Shown piece by piece: positions 9,793 through 18,065 of a stretch of DNA of 64,000 bases (the stretch's first letter is position 1; each line of letters starts with the position of its first letter). The position numbers and the translations under genes are program-made. The notes beneath the pieces are model-generated. The model did not search any database and was not told the DNA's origin. It was given only the letters and a program-made list of their open reading frames with translations. Source of the stretch: Methanopyrus sp. SNP6 (GTDB taxonomy: Archaea; JAADCQ01; Methanopyri; Methanopyrales; Methanopyraceae); NCBI RefSeq assembly GCF_002201895.1, contig NZ_CP019436.1, forward strand, positions 1,153,867 through 1,217,866. Direction: 5' to 3'.

Positions 9793-10508
9793 GAGGCGAC
9801 CCCCTCGTAAGCCTCGAGCAAGGAGCCGTGACGTTCCATCACCCTGTCGAAGGGTTCGTCGAGCTCCTTGCGGCCCTCGAGGAAGATCAGCACTCGGTCG
9901 GGTTTCAGCTGCTCTACCTCGTAGACCTCATGGGAAACGTATAGTATGGTGACCCCACGCCTGTGGAACTCCCTCGTCACCCGTATCACGTCCTTACGCG
10001 CCATGGGATCGAGCTCGTTCGTGGGTTCGTCCAGGACGAGCATCTCCGGCTCCAGGGCGAGGGTGATAGCGATCGCGGCGCGCTTCCGCATACCGCCGGA
10101 GAGCTGCCCCACCTTCCTGTCCATGAACCGGTCCACATCGAGCATTTCAAGGGGTTCGAGGTTCGGTTCCCGACCGTACAATTTGGAGTAGAACAGAAGG
10201 TTCTCCCGGACGGTTTGCTCAGGGTACATACCTCCCTGCTGCGGGACGATACCGACCCTGCGCTTGGTCTCGGGGTCGGCGGGATCGCCTCCAAGTACCT
10301 CGATACGACCCGAGGTGGGACGAGTGACCCCGCAGACGATCTTGATGAACGTGGACTTACCGGCACCGTTGGGTCCCAAGATGGCTACCAACTCTCCCGT
10401 CTCTATCTCCACGGACACGTCGCGCAACGCCACGACCTCGCCGTATTCCTTCCTTAGGCCCTCAGCTGCTACGGCGGGTGGCACCCAAGACCCCCTCCGA
10501 GCCAGCAC
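9777..10508 (-). CDS. ABC transporter ATP-binding protein
   Basis: A 243-residue ATPase of the drug/lipid-exporter (CcmA/DrrA-like) class. Walker A is GPNGAGKST, the Q-loop lies in VPQQGGMYPE, the ABC signature is LSGGMRKR, Walker B is MLVLDEPT, and a switch histidine lies in YVSHE. The open frame extends upstream to 10661, but those 51 codons carry no recognisable domain. I place the start at GTG 10508, with AAGGAGG 5 bases upstream. Partner is the permease at 8674-9792. Confidence 0.92.
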   Translation of the reverse strand: MLARRGSWVPPAVAAEGLRKEYGEVVALRDVSVEIETGELVAILGPNGAGKSTFIKIVCGVTRPTSGRIEVLGGDPADPETKRRVGIVPQQGGMYPEQTVRENLLFYSKLYGREPNLEPLEMLDVDRFMDRKVGQLSGGMRKRAAIAITLALEPEMLVLDEPTNELDPMARKDVIRVTREFHRRGVTILYVSHEVYEVEQLKPDRVLIFLEGRKELDEPFDRVMERHGSLLEAYEGVASCPGE

Positions 10509-10683
10509 ATGGTCCTCCTTCAGGAAGGTTTCACTCCTTCCACTCCGTGGAATCGGAGGATTGGGATTACCTAGGAGTACCGTGAAGTAAGTTGCTGTAA
10601 ACACCACTACATATGATAAGTTACGTACTATCGCCAGCAAGCGCTCTGCTAAGTATCGCACTGTTTATGTACTATCTATTGAT

Positions 10684-10721
10684 GATTGTCCTATAATAGT
10701 AATACGACCGTTCAGGATTAA
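10684..10721 (+). repeat. Imperfect direct repeat, left copy
   Basis: By hand alignment 28 of 38 bases match the copy at 11826-11863, including the run ATAATAGT and ATACGA. On the minus strand both copies encode RITIIG in one frame. It lies in AT-rich DNA just upstream of the ABC ATPase gene. Confidence 0.5.
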
Positions 10722-11018
10722 TGGAAGATATAGAACGTTTGAAGTTATGGACTGACGCATCCGCAACTCATCCCATTCAACACCTGTTATAACTTCGTTC
10801 GAATGTGAGGAACACTCCGCCGCTTTCGGGTTACCGATCGGACCGGCGTAACCCGTACGAATTCCCTCAGGCCATCCGGATCTGGTCTCGCTCGAGTCTT
10901 GAGTGGGTCCAGTAGTGCGCGGGCTCATTCCCACGGGGTACTGACCAGAGAGGGTGCCGGTCGAGTAGTTCTCCTATGGAATCCATGATCCTCGGTGAGT
11001 CGCCGGGCGTTGAGAGCT

Positions 11019-11048
11019 GGGCTCGACGGGTCAGCCCGCGTCGAGCCC
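11019..11048. repeat. Strong inverted repeat (hairpin)
   Basis: Arms GGGCTCGACG and CGTCGAGCCC are perfectly complementary over 10 base pairs around a 10-base centre that itself contains GG/CC pairing potential. No oligo-T run follows on either strand, so it is not a simple terminator; it may be part of a small RNA or a protein-binding site. Confidence 0.6.
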
Positions 11049-11226
11049 GTTGTACAGGAAGCTTACCCGGAGAACTCGGATCCGTCCCATGGGATCGGAT
11101 ATGCGGTGGGGACGCCGTGACACACTCCGACCGGTAATGCCTAACTCGCGCATCTCGAGCCTGGAAAGGGTCCCCGGTACGACCTCGTCTCGACGGAATC
11201 CTCGGAACCCGAAAGAGTGGCCACGG

Positions 11227-11522
11227 CGTGCGATCACCCTTGGACGACTCTGAGGCGGTCGGGGAGATCGTCCGCGGGAGAGTGTATTCTCCACGCCATT
11301 ACAGGTGAGGCGCTCGAAGAAAGCTCTGGTCGAGGTTGGACCGGAGCACGTAGTGTGGAACCGACCGGAGACGATTCCCGAACACTACTCTCGATCATCG
11401 CCGGGTGCCCCGACCTACGCCGGGACGAGAGTGTCACCGTCGTACCGGTCGAGATGGTGATGCGGCACCGTCGAGGAAGCGTCCCGATGACGCCGACGTG
11501 GGTACACCGGGTCACACGGTGA
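11227..11522 (+). pseudogene. Possible decayed coding region
   Basis: Three protein-like stretches follow one another in different plus-strand frames. The first, from GTG 11227, ends at a TGA overlapping the GTG at 11305. The second, from GTG 11305 to a stop at 11460, includes VRRSKKALVEVGPEHVVW. The third, a frame ending at 11522, includes CPDLRRDESVTVVPVEM. A frameshift near 11388 would join the last two. No family is recognised, so this is either a frameshifted relic or chance; weak. Confidence 0.25.
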
Positions 11523-11825
11523 TCGTGGAGGCTGCTCCGTAGGGCAGATCCGTCCGACGACACAGTTGAGAGTCGATGGCCCGGCATCAGTGTAGAATCG
11601 TTGATGTAGAACCGTCCGGAGCGACCGTTCCCGAGAGTATACGGCACTTTCACAGAGTTAATTTCCCCGGTGGAAAGCCAGTACTCTAACTAGTTCTCAT
11701 CAGACGAGCCGGGAGCTTCCACCGCCGCGACGATAATGCTATCGATATTCGGTAGGGGTACTCCTGTCTATCCGTCCGGATGCAGTGATTATCGATGTCG
11801 TATCGCTAATGCGTCGTTCATGCAC

Positions 11826-11863
11826 GACCGTCCGATAATAGTGATACGAGCGTCCGGAGTTAG
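11826..11863 (+). repeat. Imperfect direct repeat, right copy
   Basis: Partner of the copy at 10684-10721, 1,142 bases away in the same orientation. It lies just beyond the stop codon of the macro-domain gene. Confidence 0.5.
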
Positions 11864-11872
11864 CGATGTCGG

Positions 11873-12421
11873 TTACCCGACCTTTCGTTCCAACGCTCTT
11901 CGGAACGCCTTCGCCAACTCCTCTTCGTACCCTACCAGGTACACCGTCTTCACTCTCTCCAAGTTGGGTGCCAGCCTCTCGATGACCTCTACCATTGTCT
12001 CCGCGGCGTCCTCGTACGGCACACCACCAACCCCCGTGCCCATCCCCGGGAACGCGACTGACTCGACGCCGAGTTCCTCGGCCTTCCGAAGCGCGGCCTC
12101 TGTGGCCTTGCGTACGTTCTCGACACCGATCTTCTGGGCCGGTCGTTCCATCGTAGGCGAGTGTATCACGTAATCGGCGTCGAGATCACCCGCCGTGGTC
12201 TCGGCAGCTTCTCCGACCGGAATTGGTGCTTTCTCCATCGCCTCCCGCTCGATCTTCTCCCCACCTTTCGCCCTGATGGCGGCCGCCACGCCACCTCCCA
12301 TAACGCCGCGGCTGTTAGCTGGGTTGACGATAGCGTCGGCGCTAAGCTCTGTTATATCTCCCCTTAAAACTACTACCTTTATACCTTCTAACTCGGACTC
12401 GGCGATCCTCTCGAGCGCCAT
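11873..12421 (-). CDS. Macro-domain (ADP-ribose-binding) protein
   Basis: A 182-residue stand-alone macro domain. Characteristic motifs are DAIVNPANS followed by GGGVAAAI (about residues 30-50) and the phosphate loop FPGMGTGVGGVP (about 135), which bind the diphosphate and distal ribose of ADP-ribose. Such proteins remove or read ADP-ribose and O-acetyl-ADP-ribose. The open frame extends to 12517, but ATG 12421 is preferred: GGGGGT lies about 8 bases upstream and the extra residues are unlike the family. It diverges from the exchanger gene across a hairpin-rich spacer. Confidence 0.9.
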   Translation of the reverse strand: MALERIAESELEGIKVVVLRGDITELSADAIVNPANSRGVMGGGVAAAIRAKGGEKIEREAMEKAPIPVGEAAETTAGDLDADYVIHSPTMERPAQKIGVENVRKATEAALRKAEELGVESVAFPGMGTGVGGVPYEDAAETMVEVIERLAPNLERVKTVYLVGYEEELAKAFRRALERKVG

Positions 12422-12700
12422 GCGATCTACCCCCGGCTTCGGTGACTCCCGCCGTTTCCCCACACTTTTTGAACTGGCACGATAGTCTCCACCGGTCGGT
12501 CCCGGACTCCGTCGCAATCGTCAGCGGGCGTCCCCCCGTCGGGCGATGCTCGTCACCGGCCTGGACGCGCCCGGTGGTCGAACGCACTCTAAGACGCCGT
12601 CCTCACCGACCCGACTGGATGGTGTACGACCTTGGGTGCGAGGGTGGATGGTGATGGGTCACCTTTCCCCAGGTGAGGGGTCGGGACGCTCGCAGTTGGT

Positions 12701-12845
12701 CCTTTCCGGGTGTGCCCGGCGGCTTGCTCGCCCCTTCATCCCGCCCGGAACGGGCCGTCAGGGACGGCCTCAACCGATGTGACCGGGCTACCGACGGGCC
12801 GGATCATCGGAGGCGGCGGGGGGAGGCCGCCCGATCCTGACCGGC
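12701..12845. other. Run of GC-rich hairpins, candidate structured RNA
   Basis: Within 130 bases I see CCGGG-TGTG-CCCGG (12706-12719), GCCCG-GAA-CGGGC (12743-12755), GGCCGTC-AGG-GACGGCC (12753-12769, sharing bases with the previous one), CCGAT paired with ATCGG (12774-12810) and GGCGGC paired with GCCGCC (12812-12831). This density in a non-coding spacer suggests a folded RNA or regulatory DNA. It does not contain the conserved blocks of RNase P RNA, SRP RNA or any riboswitch that I know. Confidence 0.4.
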
Positions 12846-12870
12846 CGTGTTCTCAAGCCTCTGTAAACGG

Positions 12871-12878
12871 CTTTAAAC
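12871..12878 (+). promoter_or_regulatory. Probable TATA box of the exchanger gene
   Basis: CTTTAAAC lies about 45 bases before the ATG at 12920, giving an expected transcript start near 12900 and a 20-base leader. The hairpin run therefore lies upstream of this promoter. Confidence 0.4.
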
Positions 12879-12919
12879 GGTGTTCGGTCACCGCGTCCTC
12901 GGTCCGGGGGAACGGTCGG

Positions 12920-13849
12920 ATGGATCCCTGGTTAGCGTTGGCGGTCATGGTTGGGTGTTTCATCGGGTTCCACTTCCTTTCGGAGCTGCTAGTGGACGCC
13001 ACGGTGGCCGTCGCCCGGAAATACGGTCTCTCGGAGTCGGTCGCCGGGGCCACCCTCGCGGCGATCGGGACCAGCGCACCCGAGTTCGGCTCCTCGTTGA
13101 GCTCGATCATGCTCGAACACCCGAACGTGGGTGTGGGTACAGTCCTGGGATCGGCCGTGTACAACATCACCGTCATACCCGGGCTCGCGGCGCTCGCCGC
13201 TGGTGGTCTGACTCTCGAGCGTGCCGTGTACCTTCGAGACGTTCTCTTCTACCTCCTCGCGCTCGTGGCCGTGCTCGTCTGTCTCTGGGATCGGGTGATC
13301 CTCCGCGTCGAGGCACTCGCATGGGTGATACTGTACGGACTCTACGTCCTTCTGATGAAACGGACAGACGGGAACGCCCTCGAGGCCGAAGGTGGTACCG
13401 ATGAAATCCAGCTGCGGAACCTCGTCGTCCGGATATCGGTGGCAGTGGTCGGAATCGCTGTACTCTCCGACCTGATGGTCCGGGCGACTGTCGATTTCTG
13501 CTGGGGGTTCGGTCTGTCAGAGTCGAAGGTGAGTCTGCTCTTAAACGCCGCGGGTACGTCGGTACCCGACACCTTGGCCTCTGTGCACGCGGCCCGTCGT
13601 GGTTTCGGGAGCTTAGCTGTCTCGAACGCCGTCGGAAGCAACACGTTCGACCTCCTCGTCTGCTTAGGGGTTCCACTGTCGCTCGTGCCCCAGATCTCAG
13701 TCCACGGGGAGTTGGGGCCGACGGCGCTGGCACTGGTCGGCTGCGTGGTGTTCCTGTACCTGATCACGGCGGACGGGAAGCTTCGCAGCGTGGAGGCACT
13801 GGCGTTGCTCGGGGCGTACGCGGCGTTTGTGGCGTATTTACTAGTATAA
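12920..13849 (+). CDS. Sodium/calcium exchanger family (CaCA) membrane protein
   Basis: A 309-residue membrane protein of about ten helices arranged as two inverted halves. Each half carries the alpha-repeat signature: GTSAPEFGSS near residue 55 and GTSVPDTLASV near residue 215, followed by SNAVGSNTFDLLVCLG. These repeats form the cation path that exchanges calcium (or another divalent ion) for sodium or protons. The open frame extends upstream to 12710, but ATG 12920 is preferred, with GGGGG 9 bases upstream and family-like residues immediately after. The upstream extension is low-complexity. Confidence 0.92.
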   Translation: MDPWLALAVMVGCFIGFHFLSELLVDATVAVARKYGLSESVAGATLAAIGTSAPEFGSSLSSIMLEHPNVGVGTVLGSAVYNITVIPGLAALAAGGLTLERAVYLRDVLFYLLALVAVLVCLWDRVILRVEALAWVILYGLYVLLMKRTDGNALEAEGGTDEIQLRNLVVRISVAVVGIAVLSDLMVRATVDFCWGFGLSESKVSLLLNAAGTSVPDTLASVHAARRGFGSLAVSNAVGSNTFDLLVCLGVPLSLVPQISVHGELGPTALALVGCVVFLYLITADGKLRSVEALALLGAYAAFVAYLLV

Positions 13850-14022
13850 AGGATGGGCACTCTCGGCGCACCCGGGCACTTAAAGAACGGCTCCGGTACT
13901 CCGGTGGATCCGAAATCACGTACCCCGAGTGGGTTGCACCGGGGGATTAGTGCTAACTCGCGGGGTTGTCAGTACCTTACGGAGAGGATGGCGTAGGCCA
14001 CGGAGCCATGGGGAGTCGCACC

Positions 14023-15048
14023 ATGCATGATGACGCTATCCGCGAGTGGAGAGGGAAAACCTGGGAGGAGGTGGACGGGAAGGTACGATGTCTGGTATGC
14101 CCACGGAAGTGCGTGATTTCCGACGGGGAGCGGGGGTTTTGTCGAGTCCGAGAGAATCGGGACGGTGAGCTCGTCTTACTGATCCACGGGAAGGCCAGTA
14201 CGGCGGTTCCGGACCCCATCGAGAAGAAGCCCTTGTTCCATTACAAGCCGGGTACGGAGGTGTTCTCACTGGGTACCGTCGGGTGTAACTTCCGGTGCAA
14301 ACACTGTCAAAACTGGCAGATCAGTCAGGCGGGGCCGGAGGAAGTTCCGCTGGAAGAGTGGCCTCCGAAGCGGATCGTCGAGGCCGCGAAGCGTACCGGG
14401 TGCGAGAGCGTAGCGTTCACTTACAACGAACCGATCATCGGTCTGGAGTACACGCTCGAGACCTTCGAAGTCTGCCGTGAGGAGGGACTCGGGTGTGTCT
14501 ACGTGACCAACGGGTTCGCGACAGAACGGACTGCGAAGATACTCGGCGAGGTCCTTGATGCGGCTAACGTCGACCTCAAGGCGTTCACAGAGGACTTCTA
14601 CCGCGACGTCGCGAAAGCTTGTCTGGAGCCTGTCCTCCGGACATGCAAGATCTGGAAAGGTATGGACGTACACGTCGAGCTGACTACCTTGGTTATCCCC
14701 GGATATAACGACTCGGAGGAGGAAGCACGAGAGATCGCGCGATGGATACGGAAGGAATTGGGTCCCGATACCCCGTGGCACGTGAGCAGGTTCCACCCGG
14801 ACTACAGGATGCTCGACGTACCACCGACACCCGTCGAGACCGTCGAGAAATTCGTCGAGATAGGCTACGAAGAAGGCCTCTACTACGTGTACGCGGGTAA
14901 CGTTCCGGGCCACAAGTACGAGAACACGTACTGCCCGGAGTGTAAGGAACCGGTCGTAGTACGCCGTGGGTTCTCGGTCGTGAAGACGCACTTCACCGAC
15001 GACTTCCACTGCAAGCACTGCGATGCTAAACTACACTTCGTGACCTGA
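14023..15048 (+). CDS. AmmeMemoRadiSam system radical SAM enzyme
   Basis: A 341-residue radical SAM protein. An N-terminal cysteine cluster (CLVCPRKC, about residues 25-32) precedes the radical SAM cluster motif CNFRCKHC (about 92-99). The C-terminus has a zinc-like pair of knuckles (CPECKEP and CKHCDAK). This layout is that of the AmmeMemoRadiSam radical SAM family, usually encoded with AMMECR1 and MEMO proteins; the chemistry is undefined. I chose ATG 14023 (GGGGAG 7 bases upstream) over ATG 14008 and the frame limit at 13966. The MEMO partner is about 9 kb away at 23680. Confidence 0.9.
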   Translation: MHDDAIREWRGKTWEEVDGKVRCLVCPRKCVISDGERGFCRVRENRDGELVLLIHGKASTAVPDPIEKKPLFHYKPGTEVFSLGTVGCNFRCKHCQNWQISQAGPEEVPLEEWPPKRIVEAAKRTGCESVAFTYNEPIIGLEYTLETFEVCREEGLGCVYVTNGFATERTAKILGEVLDAANVDLKAFTEDFYRDVAKACLEPVLRTCKIWKGMDVHVELTTLVIPGYNDSEEEAREIARWIRKELGPDTPWHVSRFHPDYRMLDVPPTPVETVEKFVEIGYEEGLYYVYAGNVPGHKYENTYCPECKEPVVVRRGFSVVKTHFTDDFHCKHCDAKLHFVT

Positions 15049-15180
15049 GTCGGCCAATCGAGGCGTCTTCATCGCCTCCTCCTCGGCTCCAGACGGCCCA
15101 CACTCGTCATCCTTCACGGTGAACCTCGCCGTTGGTCCGTTCCATGACTCCGCCAGTGTCGGAGAGCCGTCGGGCGGATG

Positions 15181-15190
15181 ACCTTAAGGT
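15181..15190 (+). promoter_or_regulatory. Palindromic TATA-region element before DGGGP synthase
   Basis: ACCTTAAGGT is a perfect 10-bp palindrome centred 33 bases before the GTG at 15218, the expected place for an archaeal TATA box. The preceding 130 bases show no gene. Confidence 0.4.
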
Positions 15191-15217
15191 AGTCGCTGTG
15201 GTGGTAGGGGTGAGAAC

Positions 15218-16033
15218 GTGCGGGCTTACTTCGAGCTTGCCCGACCGGTCAACTGCACGATGGCCGCCTTGGGAGTGGTCGTAGGGGAGCTGATCGCGGG
15301 AGCCAGGCTCGACGTCGGGGCGACCCTCGCGCCGGTAGTCGCCGCGGTCGTATGTGCGGGGGGGAACGCCATTAACGACTACTTCGACGCCGACATCGAC
15401 GCCGTGAACAGACCGGAGAGACCGATCCCGAGCGGTCGGGTGTCACCGCGGTCGGCTCAGATGTTCGCCCTCGGATGCTTTACCGCCGGAATCGGGATGG
15501 CTACTGTGATCAACCGGATGTGTCTCACGATCGCCGCCCTGAACTCTACCTTACTCTACCTATACTCATGGCGCCTGAAGGGGACGCCCCTCATCGGGAA
15601 CGTCGTGGTCTCCTACTTGGTGGGTTCTTGCTTCCTGTTCGGAGCTGCGGTAGGTCAGCGGCCGGCGCCCGCGGTGTGGCTCTTCCTGCTAGCTTTTCTG
15701 GCGAACTTGGTACGTGAGGTCCTCAAGGACCTGGAAGACGTCGAGGGGGACGCGGCGCTCGGTCTCAAGACGCTCCCGATCGCGTGCGGCGAGAGGATCA
15801 CTCTCCGAGTGGCGACGGTGTTCGCGATCGCGCTGGCCGTCCTCACGCCGCTACCATACTTGGACGGTGTCGTCGGGTGGCCGTATCTGGTCCTGGCCCT
15901 ACCCGCCGCCGCGGTCATACTTCTGGCCTCGGTCCTCGCGGTCGTAGGGAACTGGGACGCGGGTAAGGCGCAGCGGGTGGTCAAGGTTGGGATGCTGTTG
16001 GGGTTGCTGGCCTTCCTGGTCTCACTCCTCTAG
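15218..16033 (+). CDS. Digeranylgeranylglyceryl phosphate synthase (UbiA family)
   Basis: A 271-residue membrane prenyltransferase with about eight helices. The first aspartate-rich motif is NDYFDADIDAVNRPERPIPSG-like (beginning near residue 52); a second, DLEDVEGDAALGLKTLP, lies near 172. It attaches the second geranylgeranyl chain to GGGP, making the core diether of archaeal lipids. Length and motifs fit the archaeal DGGGP synthase branch rather than menaquinone or heme prenyltransferases. GTG 15218 is the start. The 3' end overlaps the convergent FBPase gene by 12 bases. Confidence 0.9.
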   Translation: MRAYFELARPVNCTMAALGVVVGELIAGARLDVGATLAPVVAAVVCAGGNAINDYFDADIDAVNRPERPIPSGRVSPRSAQMFALGCFTAGIGMATVINRMCLTIAALNSTLLYLYSWRLKGTPLIGNVVVSYLVGSCFLFGAAVGQRPAPAVWLFLLAFLANLVREVLKDLEDVEGDAALGLKTLPIACGERITLRVATVFAIALAVLTPLPYLDGVVGWPYLVLALPAAAVILLASVLAVVGNWDAGKAQRVVKVGMLLGLLAFLVSLL

Positions 16034-17140
16034 GTCCTCGAACCTGTCCTCGAGCTTCTTCAGTACGTCCGGTAGCGTCGTGTACTCCAGTTCCTCCTTA
16101 GACAGTAGGTGCGGCTGGAACGGTCCGTGTCTCCGGATGTAGTCCGCCACCTCGTTCGCGATCTCCCTCGCCCGGTCGAACGCCGGGTCCGCGAATAGGT
16201 CCTGCGGGCCGACCAGCTCTCCGTTCCTCAGCTGGAACCCGAGCGCTATGATCCTAGGTGGACCGTCGAACCTCGTCGGGTGCGCCTTCTCCTCCGACAC
16301 GGGCATCAGCGGACCGTTGTGGCTACCCCTCATCCATCCGGCCACGAGGTGCGGGAACGTGAACGGTTCGAGCACCTCACCGACGGCCGGGAACCCGCTC
16401 TGGCACCTCACGATGGCGACCGGGTCGTCCTTACCAACGTACTCGCCGGCGATCAGGTTCAACCTCTCCGTGCTCGTCACGGCCGCGATGCGTTCGGCCT
16501 CGTCCTCATCCCCCTTCTTGTACACGCGCTTGATCGCGTAGCGCTGGGTTTGACCGATCAGGGCGAGCAGATCGTACATTTCCTCGGGACACTTCAGGAC
16601 AACCTTCTTCTGGTCAATAACGTCGTGAACCTCGAACTCGAACCCGTTGTGCATGCTCGGATCCAGTACCAGACCGGCCGTGTTGTTCGGGTCCGCGAAG
16701 ATCCGGAACAGTGGTAGGTTGAACGCGCTCGGCTCTGTCTTGTCGCAACAGAACACGATGATCGGCTCGCTCGGACGCTCCACCAGCTCCATCTCCGCCG
16801 CGCCCGGACCGAGCCCACGCACGTTGCCGCTGAACGCGTCGGACAGTAGGTCCTGACCTGCGCCGTACAACTTCAGGTCCTCCGCGACCTTCGTGGCCTC
16901 TTGGAACGCGTTCCATGCGAGCTCGTGCACCTTCTCGTCGTCTTCACCGCGCGTGTGCGTCATGATGAGATCGATGTCGTCGCCACACCGAGTCACGTAG
17001 TAGTCGATGATCACCTCGTCCACAGCGTCTTCGAGGACTCCCTCACAGGCCTCCAGTAGATCCGGATGTACCTCCGAGTGGCCCGGGAAACCTCCCACGT
17101 CCGCCTTGATCACGCTCACGGTGACCTTCTCCTCGGCCAC
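16022..17140 (-). CDS. fbp: Fructose-1,6-bisphosphate aldolase/phosphatase
   Basis: A 372-residue bifunctional gluconeogenic enzyme of the archaeal FBPA/P family: it condenses triose phosphates to FBP and then dephosphorylates it to fructose 6-phosphate at one active site. Hallmarks are KADVGGFPGHS at the N-terminus, DDIDLIMTHTRGED near 65, and FCCDKTEPSAFN near residue 140. I place the start at GTG 17140, with GGGGGT about 8 bases upstream, because the family begins shortly before KADVGG; GTG 17155 would add five residues. Confidence 0.95.
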   Translation of the reverse strand: MAEEKVTVSVIKADVGGFPGHSEVHPDLLEACEGVLEDAVDEVIIDYYVTRCGDDIDLIMTHTRGEDDEKVHELAWNAFQEATKVAEDLKLYGAGQDLLSDAFSGNVRGLGPGAAEMELVERPSEPIIVFCCDKTEPSAFNLPLFRIFADPNNTAGLVLDPSMHNGFEFEVHDVIDQKKVVLKCPEEMYDLLALIGQTQRYAIKRVYKKGDEDEAERIAAVTSTERLNLIAGEYVGKDDPVAIVRCQSGFPAVGEVLEPFTFPHLVAGWMRGSHNGPLMPVSEEKAHPTRFDGPPRIIALGFQLRNGELVGPQDLFADPAFDRAREIANEVADYIRRHGPFQPHLLSKEELEYTTLPDVLKKLEDRFEDLEE

Positions 17141-17194
17141 CGAGACTACCCCCACCGGTCGGCCGTTACCGGTGTTAAAAGGGGCTTCGGTCGT

Positions 17195-17545
17195 TCACTC
17201 ACCCTGCAACCGCATGATCGCCTCCGCGAGGTCTCCACCGGTCTCTTCGAGCGCCTTCCTCGCTTCTTCCTCGGAGACCCCGGCTTGTTCCGCGACTAAC
17301 TTCACGTCCTCGTCTGTGAACGGCTCTTTCTCCGGCTTCTCCCGCTTCGCCTTCCCGGCCACTTGGTAAAATTCCTGATCCATGATCTTCATCCGTATGA
17401 CCTGTGGCTTCTCGAAGACGAGCTTCGAACTGTCCTTTAGGTGGATCTCCACCCGCTCCACGCCGCTGACAGGTTCTTGCTCCATGCCCATCTCACGCAT
17501 GAGTCTCTGTAGCTTTCTTGGGTCGATCTTGCCGCCTGGGAACAA
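17195..17545 (-). CDS. nac: Nascent polypeptide-associated complex protein (archaeal NAC alpha)
   Basis: A 116-residue protein with an N-terminal [20 protein letters not shown] segment, a NAC beta-barrel (about 28-65) and a C-terminal UBA domain (about 77-115, [21 protein letters not shown]). It binds ribosomes near the exit tunnel and contacts emerging chains. Start is TTG 17545, with the residues after it matching the family's conserved beginning. It lies between fbp downstream and the PUA gene upstream, all on the minus strand. Confidence 0.93.
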   Translation of the reverse strand: MFPGGKIDPRKLQRLMREMGMEQEPVSGVERVEIHLKDSSKLVFEKPQVIRMKIMDQEFYQVAGKAKREKPEKEPFTDEDVKLVAEQAGVSEEEARKALEETGGDLAEAIMRLQGE

Positions 17546-17593
17546 TTACAATCCCCCTCCCTACCCGGTCGGATCCGGTGATAAAATGGTTAA

Positions 17594-18046
17594 CTAGAGG
17601 CCTCGACGCACACGGACCGCGACCCCGTGTTCGAAGTACTCGACCTCCCACCCCGAGAGCCTCATCTTGCCCACCGCCAGCAGCTCGTCGTCCTCCGAAA
17701 CCACGAGGCACTCATCCCCCGGTCGAAGTTCCTCCCAGCCCCGGAGGGCGTACTCGCAGAAGAGGTCGCGACCCCTCCTCACGGCCTCGACCCACTCGTC
17801 CGCACAGACCACACGGTGCTCCGGCGGTTCCGTGGCGGAGTGTAGGCGTCTTGCTCCCTCCGGGGCCAGCGAGGCTAGACCGTCCGAGGCCCTTACGGTG
17901 CACAACCTTTCCCCGTCAACGAACACCTCGCGCGGGCGACCTCGGCGCACCCTCACCTTCACCTCGCCGTCGAGCATTGCGTCCGCGGCCTCACGCCCGA
18001 ACTGATACGCCAGGATACCACGCACAATCTCCACGTAGCGGCTCAT
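17594..18046 (-). CDS. PUA-domain RNA-binding protein
   Basis: A 150-residue protein whose C-terminal half (about 70-150, including LRPGDECLVVSEDDELLAVGKM) is a PUA domain, the RNA-binding module of archaeosine transglycosylases and pseudouridine synthases. The N-terminus, YQFGREAADAML, resembles the small pre-PUA helical region. There is no catalytic domain. The open frame continues to 18265 across the start of tldD, but ATG 18046 with family-like residues directly after it is the credible start. It diverges from tldD with only 15 bases between starts. Confidence 0.82.
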   Translation of the reverse strand: MSRYVEIVRGILAYQFGREAADAMLDGEVKVRVRRGRPREVFVDGERLCTVRASDGLASLAPEGARRLHSATEPPEHRVVCADEWVEAVRRGRDLFCEYALRGWEELRPGDECLVVSEDDELLAVGKMRLSGWEVEYFEHGVAVRVRRGL

Positions 18047-18065
18047 GGGGGAACCCACCCGTTGG
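18047..18065 (+). repeat. 19-base leader element, copy 1 (tldD)
   Basis: GGGGGAACCCACCCGTTGG, identical to 33139-33157. In both places the TTG at positions 16-18 of the element is the start codon of a plus-strand gene and a divergent minus-strand gene begins nearby. Probably a shared promoter-proximal or translation-initiation element; function unknown. Confidence 0.6.

Larger units (their letters stand above)
10509..11872. other. Long gene-poor region
   Basis: About 1.36 kb between the ABC ATPase and the macro-domain gene, with no gene I can assign. The stretch 10600-10810 is clearly AT-richer than its surroundings. The region holds an imperfect 38-bp direct repeat near each end (10684-10721 and 11826-11863), a strong hairpin at 11019-11048 and broken protein-like frames at 11227-11522. 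It may be the remnant of an inserted or decayed segment; no transposase or integrase is visible. Confidence 0.55.

Noticed and set aside
9777-10661. ABC ATPase extended to 10661
   Set aside because: The extra 51 codons have no domain, are compositionally unlike the gene, and a better ribosome-binding site precedes GTG 10508.
10679-10755. Box C/D small RNA suggested by TTGATGA and a downstream CTGA
   Set aside because: The C box lacks the usual first purine and the flanks do not form a terminal stem.
10665-10934. 89-codon minus-strand reading frame in the AT-rich spacer
   Set aside because: Poor composition, no ribosome-binding site and no family; only its end shares the repeated RITIIG segment.
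11234-11653. 139-codon minus-strand reading frame
   Set aside because: Serine/arginine-rich composition typical of a shadow frame; no credible start signal or family.
12701-12845. RNase P RNA
   Set aside because: The conserved GAGGAAAGUC-like and ACAGAA-like blocks are missing on both strands.
12710-12919. 70-residue N-terminal extension of the exchanger
   Set aside because: Low-complexity translation of the hairpin-rich spacer; the internal ATG 12920 has a better ribosome-binding site and matches family starts.
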